The notes under the pieces were generated by a model. It made no database searches. It saw nothing but the letters and a program-made list of their open reading frames with translations, and was not told the DNA's origin. From contig JAOAEP010000155.1 of assembly GCA_026416755.1 (NCBI GenBank), positions 1 through 19,213 of the forward strand: a stretch of DNA of 19,213 bases, read 5' to 3'. A program made the translations under genes and the position numbers. This stretch comes from a bacterium. Its GTDB lineage: Bacteria > Ratteibacteria > UBA8468 > B48-G9 > JAFGKM01. Of the stretch, positions 14,391 to 19,213 are shown in pieces (position 1 is the first letter of the stretch; each line of letters opens with the position of its first letter).

Positions 14391-15062
14391 ATGAATGAAC
14401 TTGAATTAATTAAAAAAGTTATAATTTCAGGAGTATTAAGTGGAATTATTGGATTAGAGAGAGAAAAACATGGAAGAGAAGCAGGTTTAAGAACTATGAT
14501 TCTTGTTGGGATGGGAACAACCACAATTTTAATTACTTCTTTTCAAGTTTATTATATTTTTGCCAATGTTCAAAATAACATATTAAGAATTGACCCTGCA
14601 AGAATTGCTTATGGAGTTGTAACTGGAATAGGATTTCTTGGAGCAGGTGTAATTATTAAAGATAGAAAAAGAATAAGAGGTTTAACAACTGCTGCATGTT
14701 TATGGTTTGTTACTTCAATTGGTCTTGCAGTAGGTGTTGGACTTTATTTTCTTTCATATTTTTTAACCTTTATTTCACTCTTAATCCTTTATTTTTTGAA
14801 ACTTTTTGAGAAAAATATACCAACTGATACATATAGTGTTATTACAATAATTGGAGAAGAGGAGAAAGTTTCAAAAGATGATATAGAAAAAATGATAATA
14901 AATAACAAATTTAAAATCCTTGGAACTGAAATTGAAAAAAGAATAAAAAAGAAAGAAATAAAATTAGTTTTTAATATTAGATATAGTTCTAAACAAAAAG
15001 TAGAAAAATTTCTTGAAGAAATTTCTAAAATTGAAGGCTTAATTTTTATAAAAGTTGAATAG
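14391..15062 (+). CDS. MgtC/SapB-family membrane protein
   Basis: A 223-residue membrane protein of the MgtC/SapB group. The start is the ATG at 14391, which has AAGGAG 6 bases upstream and a -10-like TATAAT at 14367-14372; the in-frame region upstream of it is not protein-like. Family signatures are GLEREKHGREAGLRTMILVGMG (about 21-42), RIAYGVVTGIGFLGAGVIIK and RGLTTAACLWFVTSIGLAVG, with about four to five membrane helices in residues 1-140. The last 75 residues form a soluble ACT-like beta/alpha domain (TYSVITIIGEEEKV to EGLIFIKVE). In enteric bacteria MgtC helps adaptation to low Mg2+ and inhibits F-type ATP synthase; many homologues elsewhere have no defined role. It converges on the next gene with one base between stops. 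Confidence 0.9.
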   Translation: MNELELIKKVIISGVLSGIIGLEREKHGREAGLRTMILVGMGTTTILITSFQVYYIFANVQNNILRIDPARIAYGVVTGIGFLGAGVIIKDRKRIRGLTTAACLWFVTSIGLAVGVGLYFLSYFLTFISLLILYFLKLFEKNIPTDTYSVITIIGEEEKVSKDDIEKMIINNKFKILGTEIEKRIKKKEIKLVFNIRYSSKQKVEKFLEEISKIEGLIFIKVE

Positions 15063-15063
15063 A

Positions 15064-15522
15064 TTAAAAAAAGCTTTTTATTTCAATAGCAAATTTATAA
15101 AGAATAGAAACAATAATCCCAGCCATTAAAACTCCACCAATTATTCCAATTAAAAAATGTTTAAATTTTAATTTAAAAATTACAGAAGCAATCGTTCCTG
15201 TCCATGCTCCTGTCATAGGCAATGGAATTCCAACAAAGATTAAAAGACCAATTGTTTTATATATTTCTATAATTTCAGATTTACTTTTTGTCCTATTTAT
15301 TAACCAATTGTTAAATCTTTTACCCAATCTAAATTTATCCAAAAATTTTAAAATTTTTTCCAAGAAGAAATATAGGGGGATTACTGGTAAAAGGTTCCCT
15401 AAAATAGAAATTAGAAAGACAGTTATAAAGGGGATCCCCATATTTAATCCATAAGGTATTGCGCCTCTTAATTCAGAAATTGGAAGCATTGAAATACCAA
15501 AAGTTATAAAAATTTCTTTCAT
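15064..15522 (-). CDS. Small integral membrane protein of the PF06695 (putative small multidrug export) family
   Basis: A 152-residue protein with about four hydrophobic segments. The start chosen is ATG 15522 (MKEIFITFGISMLP), because it overlaps the pcm stop as ATGA and because the family begins at this point; longer forms would add a basic non-homologous stretch inside pcm. Family marks are MLPISELRGAIPYGLNMG (12-29), GNLLPVIPLYFFLEKI and GIPLPMTGAWTGTIASVIF. The ELRGAIP and PLPMTGAW re-entrant-type motifs resemble the DedA/SNARE-associated fold. The multidrug label comes from database naming, not firm experiment, so the transported substrate is unknown. Confidence 0.87.
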   Translation of the reverse strand: MKEIFITFGISMLPISELRGAIPYGLNMGIPFITVFLISILGNLLPVIPLYFFLEKILKFLDKFRLGKRFNNWLINRTKSKSEIIEIYKTIGLLIFVGIPLPMTGAWTGTIASVIFKLKFKHFLIGIIGGVLMAGIIVSILYKFAIEIKSFF

Positions 15523-16166
15523 TCTTCCCATCCTTCTTTTCCAATTAAAGGTACGAATTGACATCCACCAAGATTATTTCTCTCTATTTTTTTACCCTTT
15601 TTCACTATCAGTATCAAATCTTGTATAAATCTATCTCCAATAGGTATAATTAATCTTCCCTCATTTTCACTTAATTGAGAAAGTAAACTCTCAGGAATTT
15701 CAGGACCTGCTGCTGTTACTATAATTTTATCATAAGGACTAAATTCTGGCCATCCAAGCGTTCCATCTCCTATTTTTATTCTAACTTTATAACCAAGTTT
15801 AGACAAAACCTTCTCTGCTCTTTTTGCAAGGGTTTCTATTCTTTCCACAGAATAAACTTCGCAACCAATTTCAGCAAGAATTGCTGCTTGGTACCCACTA
15901 CCTGTACCTATTTCAAGAACTTTTTCCTTTTCTTTTAACTTTAATGCTTCTGTCATAAGTGCAACTATATATGGCTGACTTATCGTCTGTCCTTCACCAA
16001 TCGGTAGTGGACAATCATCATAAGCAGAATCTTTAAGATTTTCTGGAACAAATTCTTCTCTTGGGACTTTTAGAAATGCATTGATAACTTTTTTATCAGT
16101 TATTCCTCTTTTTATTATTTGATTTTCAACCATTTCTTTTCTTAAAATTTCAAAATTTTTACTCAT
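15519..16166 (-). CDS. pcm: Protein-L-isoaspartate O-methyltransferase
   Basis: Repairs isoaspartyl residues in aged proteins by SAM-dependent methylation. The 215 residues are normal for bacterial Pcm. The characteristic GEGQTISQPYIVALMTEAL (57-75) binds the isoaspartyl substrate, and VLEIGTGSGYQAAILAEIG (83-101) is the SAM-binding motif I. DGTLGWPEFSPYDKIIVTAAGPEIPE gives motifs II and III, and the C-terminal LIIPIGDRFIQDLILI strand pair follows. It overlaps the glycosyltransferase by 8 bases and the next membrane protein gene by ATGA, so it is in the middle of a coupled operon. Confidence 0.96.
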   Translation of the reverse strand: MSKNFEILRKEMVENQIIKRGITDKKVINAFLKVPREEFVPENLKDSAYDDCPLPIGEGQTISQPYIVALMTEALKLKEKEKVLEIGTGSGYQAAILAEIGCEVYSVERIETLAKRAEKVLSKLGYKVRIKIGDGTLGWPEFSPYDKIIVTAAGPEIPESLLSQLSENEGRLIIPIGDRFIQDLILIVKKGKKIERNNLGGCQFVPLIGKEGWEE

Positions 16167-16851
16167 TTTTTTTCAACAAAGACGGAAAAAGAATAAATAA
16201 AAGCAATTTAAAAAATCTTATTGTATCTTCAATAGGCTTAATTTTACTTTTTTCTTTACTATAAACTGTCTTTATAGAAATTGATTTTATACGATATCCT
16301 TTGAAACTTGACTTAATTAAAATTTCTGTTTCTGTTTCATAATGAGATGTATATAACTTAATTCTTTTTAGAACGTCTATTTTTATTAATCTAAATCCGT
16401 TTTGAGTATCGGGAATCCACTGAAAAGATAATAAAGAAATCAAAAAAGACATAGAAAGATTAGTAAGTTTTCTTATAAAAGGCATATCTTTTGAAAAAAT
16501 ATTTCTTTTTCCGATCAATATTCCCACAGTTGGTTTTCTTTGGTATTTCTCAACAAACTTTAATGTTTCTTCAGGAAGATGTTGTCCATCCCCATCCATT
16601 GTTATTACGGCAGAGAAATTTTTTTCAATTGCATACTTAAACCCAGTTTTCAACGCTTCTCCTTTCCCTTTATTGGTTTCATGAGAAATAATAAGAACAT
16701 TTTCCTTTTCTACAATCTCTTTAGTTTTATCGTTAGAACCATCATTAATAACTAAGATATTTTTAAAATATTTTTTTAATTCTTTTAAAACATTTCCGAT
16801 TGTTTTTTCTTCATTATAAACAGGAATTATCACAAGAATATCTTCAATCAT
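16159..16851 (-). CDS. Family 2 (DPM1/DPG synthase-like) glycosyltransferase
   Basis: Probably transfers a sugar from a nucleotide sugar to a lipid (polyprenyl phosphate) or similar acceptor at the membrane's inner face. I use ATG 16851 (MIEDILVIIP), which overlaps the recG stop as ATGA; the in-frame GTG at 16875 lacks a ribosome binding site. The 230-residue GT-A domain shows IPVYNEEKTIG (9-19), VINDGSND (34-41), ETNKGKGEALKTGF (58-71) and the metal-binding DGDGQH (86-91). QNGFRLIK and the acceptor-side TETEILIKSS follow. There is a hydrophobic C-terminal tail (FFKLLLFILFPSLL) that may sit in the membrane. Donor and acceptor cannot be told from sequence. Confidence 0.9.
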   Translation of the reverse strand: MIEDILVIIPVYNEEKTIGNVLKELKKYFKNILVINDGSNDKTKEIVEKENVLIISHETNKGKGEALKTGFKYAIEKNFSAVITMDGDGQHLPEETLKFVEKYQRKPTVGILIGKRNIFSKDMPFIRKLTNLSMSFLISLLSFQWIPDTQNGFRLIKIDVLKRIKLYTSHYETETEILIKSSFKGYRIKSISIKTVYSKEKSKIKPIEDTIRFFKLLLFILFPSLLKKNE

Positions 16852-18848
16852 CTTAAAAACCTTTTTAGATAACACATTTTTTCTAAATAGGGGTCTTCTT
16901 TCAAAATTTTTTCAACTTCATTTCTTGCCTTTTTTAAAACTTCTATATCTCTCTGTATATCGCCTATTTTAAGTGGTAAAATTCCATGTTGTCTTGTCCC
17001 AAGAATATCTCCTGGCCCTCTTAAATTAAAATCAAGTTCTGCAATATCAAAACCAGTTTCTTTTTCAATAAAGTTTGATAGTTTTTTAGTTGTTTCTTCA
17101 TCTTCATTATAAATAACTAGAAAACAATATCCAATTTCACCACTTCTTCCAACTCTTCCTCTTAACTGATGTAGTTGTGCCAATCCAAATCTTTCTGCCT
17201 GTTCAATTATTATAAATGAAGCATAAGGGATATCTATCCCTGATTCAATAACAGTTGTACTAACAATTAATTTTATTTCGCTATTTTTAAATTTTTTAAT
17301 AACTTCCTCTTGTTTAACCCTTTCAATTTTCCCATGTAAAAGACCTATTTCTAAGTCAGGAAATTTTTCTTTTAATTCTTTATATTTCTTTTCTGCTGAC
17401 TCAATATTTTCATCCCCTTTAATTGCAGGTGTTATAATGAAACCTATTTTATTCTGAGATGTTTGAAATTTTATAAAAGAATAAATTTTTTCAATGTCTT
17501 TTTTTGAAAATAAATATGTGATTACCTGGCGTTTACCTTTTGGTATTTCCCCAAGAATTGAAAAATCCATATTTCCATAAAGTATCATTGCTAATGTTCT
17601 TGGTATAGGTGTTGCACTCATTGAAATGCAATGTACACCTTTACTTTTTTCTTTCAAGATTTCCTGTTGTTTTACACCAAATTTATGTTGTTCATCAATT
17701 ACAACAATTTTTAAATTTTTAAAATTTATTTTTTCACTTAAAATAGCATGTGTACCAATAATAACTTTTATCTCCCCTTTATCAATTTCTTCTCGTAATT
17801 TTATTTTTTCGCTTTCACTTAAACTACCAACTAGAAGAGAAACTGAAATATTCTGAGTTAAAAAAAATCCATTCCAGTTAATATAATGTTGTTGAGTAAG
17901 TATCTCTGTTGGACAAAGAAAAACACCTTGAAATCCCATTTTAGCAAATAACCATAGTACAAAAATTGCTATTGTAGTTTTACCAGAACCAACTTCCCCA
18001 TAAATTAATCTTCTAATTAGTTTCCCTTTCATTATATCTGTAATTATTTCTTCCATTATTTCTTTTTGGTTCTCTGTAAGTTTAAAAGGTAAATTCTTTT
18101 GAAATTCTTCAATAAGATTTAAGTTAACATTTATTTTTTCTTCTGTTTTTTGTTCAATATTTTTTTTCCACAATAAATTAAGTTGTAAAATAAAAAATTC
18201 TCTAAAAACAAGATAATCCCTTGCTTTTTCAAGGTTAAATTCCGAGACAGGAAAATGAATGTTTAAAAGAGCATGTTTAATATTTGAGATTCCAAGAGAA
18301 AACCTTCTCTCAAGTGGCAAAATTTCACAAGGATATTCAGAAAGATTTTTAAAAACTTCCTTTATAGTTTTTCTTAAATATTTCTGTGTTAGGCCTTTTG
18401 TTAAAGGATAGATAGGTAAAATCCAGTCAATTTTTTTTCCTGCATATTCTTCATAAAATGGATTTATCATTTCAAAATTATTATTAAAGTATTCAATTTT
18501 ACCATAGAATATAAATGTTTTCCCTGGTTGAAATATATTTTTCAGATAAAGTTGATTAAAGAAAATTATGTATAAAATTCCAGTTCCATCTGTAACAGCA
18601 ATTTTTAAGTGACTTATTTTCCCATGTTTTTTGCTCTCTTCTCTTGTAATAATAGACCCTTTTATAGTATATATTTCTCCTTCTTTAATAGCAGAAATTT
18701 TTGTTATTTTTTTTAGATTTAAGTATTTTCTTGGAAAGTAAAAAAGAAGGTCTTCAACTTTTTTAATTCCCAATTTCCTGAAAATTGTTTCCCTTTGTTT
18801 ACCTATCCCTTTGATTTCTCCTAATGGTGTGTCTAAAGTGAATCTCAT
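16848..18848 (-). CDS. recG: ATP-dependent DNA helicase RecG
   Basis: Remodels stalled replication forks and branch-migrates Holliday junctions. The 666 residues are close to E. coli RecG (693). The N-terminal wedge/OB domain lies at about 1-200 (LLFYFPRKYLNL, YTIKGSI, VTDGTGILYIIFFNQ). Motif I GEVGSGKT spans 284-291, the RecG-type DEQH box 385-388, and motif III SATPIPRT 411-418. In the second RecA domain are STTVIESGIDIPYA and QLHQLRGRVGRS; the TRG-like LRGPGDILGTRQHG is near the C-terminus. The start overlaps the upstream gene's stop as ATGA and the stop overlaps the glycosyltransferase start, so expression is operonic. Confidence 0.98.
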   Translation of the reverse strand: MRFTLDTPLGEIKGIGKQRETIFRKLGIKKVEDLLFYFPRKYLNLKKITKISAIKEGEIYTIKGSIITREESKKHGKISHLKIAVTDGTGILYIIFFNQLYLKNIFQPGKTFIFYGKIEYFNNNFEMINPFYEEYAGKKIDWILPIYPLTKGLTQKYLRKTIKEVFKNLSEYPCEILPLERRFSLGISNIKHALLNIHFPVSEFNLEKARDYLVFREFFILQLNLLWKKNIEQKTEEKINVNLNLIEEFQKNLPFKLTENQKEIMEEIITDIMKGKLIRRLIYGEVGSGKTTIAIFVLWLFAKMGFQGVFLCPTEILTQQHYINWNGFFLTQNISVSLLVGSLSESEKIKLREEIDKGEIKVIIGTHAILSEKINFKNLKIVVIDEQHKFGVKQQEILKEKSKGVHCISMSATPIPRTLAMILYGNMDFSILGEIPKGKRQVITYLFSKKDIEKIYSFIKFQTSQNKIGFIITPAIKGDENIESAEKKYKELKEKFPDLEIGLLHGKIERVKQEEVIKKFKNSEIKLIVSTTVIESGIDIPYASFIIIEQAERFGLAQLHQLRGRVGRSGEIGYCFLVIYNEDEETTKKLSNFIEKETGFDIAELDFNLRGPGDILGTRQHGILPLKIGDIQRDIEVLKKARNEVEKILKEDPYLEKMCYLKRFLR

Positions 18849-19213
18849 TTTTTCTCAAAAAGATATTTCTCAAATTCTTCTTTTGAAAGAAATTTATAAA
18901 ATTTTAAAATTCTCATAATTTCTAAAGTGTGAGATTGATACAATTTTCTTTCGTCAATTTTTTCAACAAGTCCAGAAATTACTGTATAAAATAAAATAAT
19001 GTGATTTATCCCTTTTTCTTTTATAATTCTTATAGATTCATTTCTTAAATGGTTTGTTGTAGGTAATCCAGGAATAATAAGAATTTTTTTAAATTCATTT
19101 TTTTTAAAAAAATTTTTTGCTTTTTTATAAAAATTTTCATCCGTAATATCAAAAATTTCTGAAGAAAATTTTTTTATTACAGATGGAGTAAATTTTAGTG
19201 TATGCCATGCACA
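18845..19213 (-). CDS. C-terminal part of an unrecognised protein, truncated by the window edge
   Basis: The last 122 codons of an ORF open at the window's right edge, ending in a TGA that overlaps the recG ATG (ATGA). The fragment is lysine- and phenylalanine-rich, with a beta-strand-like KKILIIPGLPTTNHLR, then ESIRIIKEKGINHIILFYTVISGLVEKI and a helical, charged tail (RILKFYKFLSKEEFEKYLF). The alternation of strand ILIIPG, helix RIIKEKG and strand HIILFYTVI looks like a Rossmann-type alpha/beta fold. I do not recognise the family. Its coupling to recG means it is the upstream member of that operon. Confidence 0.75.
   Translation of the reverse strand, partial: CAWHTLKFTPSVIKKFSSEIFDITDENFYKKAKNFFKKNEFKKILIIPGLPTTNHLRNESIRIIKEKGINHIILFYTVISGLVEKIDERKLYQSHTLEIMRILKFYKFLSKEEFEKYLFEKK

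Noticed and set aside
15523..15564. Longer start for the PF06695 membrane protein (MSIRTFNWKRRMGR)
   Set aside because: The extension lies inside pcm; the ATG at 15522 makes the ATGA overlap typical of this genome and fits the family.
16852..16875. GTG start extending the glycosyltransferase by eight residues
   Set aside because: No ribosome binding site, and ATG 16851 overlaps the recG stop as ATGA directly before the conserved IIPVYNEE strand.

Overview
The window is AT-rich bacterial DNA (roughly 30 % GC by eye), densely packed with short or absent gaps and many 4-bp ATGA stop/start overlaps. Strong AGGAGG-type ribosome binding sites and TTGACA/TATAAT-type promoters point to Bacteria with a standard housekeeping sigma factor. 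The gene families do not fix a phylum. The mix of canonical TrpB plus TrpB2, a thermophile-type small SpeD and ferrous-iron FeoAB fits an anaerobe, possibly from an uncultured lineage, but that is inference. I see no tRNA, rRNA, CRISPR array, insertion sequence or phage gene.

Layout. 94-1416 (+): an AzgA-like purine permease, then a small orphan protein (1496-1801 +). 10375-1814 (-): one long co-directional run, read downwards as a putative Trp-containing leader peptide, trpD, an exported TPR protein, trpC, trpB2, trpF, trpB, trpA, a membrane-anchored coiled-coil protein and hom. trpE and trpG are absent. 10463-13048 (+): feoA, feoB and a DtxR/MntR-type regulator, diverging from the trp run through interleaved promoters. 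14266-13041 (-): a short upstream ORF, speD and speE, the last two steps of spermidine synthesis. 14391-15062 (+): an MgtC-type membrane protein. 19213-15064 (-): the end of an unknown gene, recG, a family 2 glycosyltransferase, pcm and a small DedA-like/PF06695 membrane protein, mostly coupled by overlaps.

How it works together. The trp run makes tryptophan from anthranilate; two genes with no obvious role in tryptophan synthesis (TPR and TM/coiled-coil) are embedded in it, and hom, for the Thr/Met branch, closes it. The feo operon imports Fe2+ and probably carries its own metal-sensing repressor.

The most interesting signals are two 5' regions in which a strong ribosome binding site can be folded into a hairpin next to a short ORF. 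Before trpD, a near-leaderless 24-codon ORF ends in Trp-Cys-stop, and just after it lies an anti-Shine-Dalgarno that can pair either with the trpD RBS or with the leader ORF. Before speD, a 12-bp hairpin buries the whole Shine-Dalgarno with the AUG in its loop, and a strongly initiated out-of-frame ORF reads through it. Both look like translational switches on biosynthetic genes. Neither can be proved from sequence alone.
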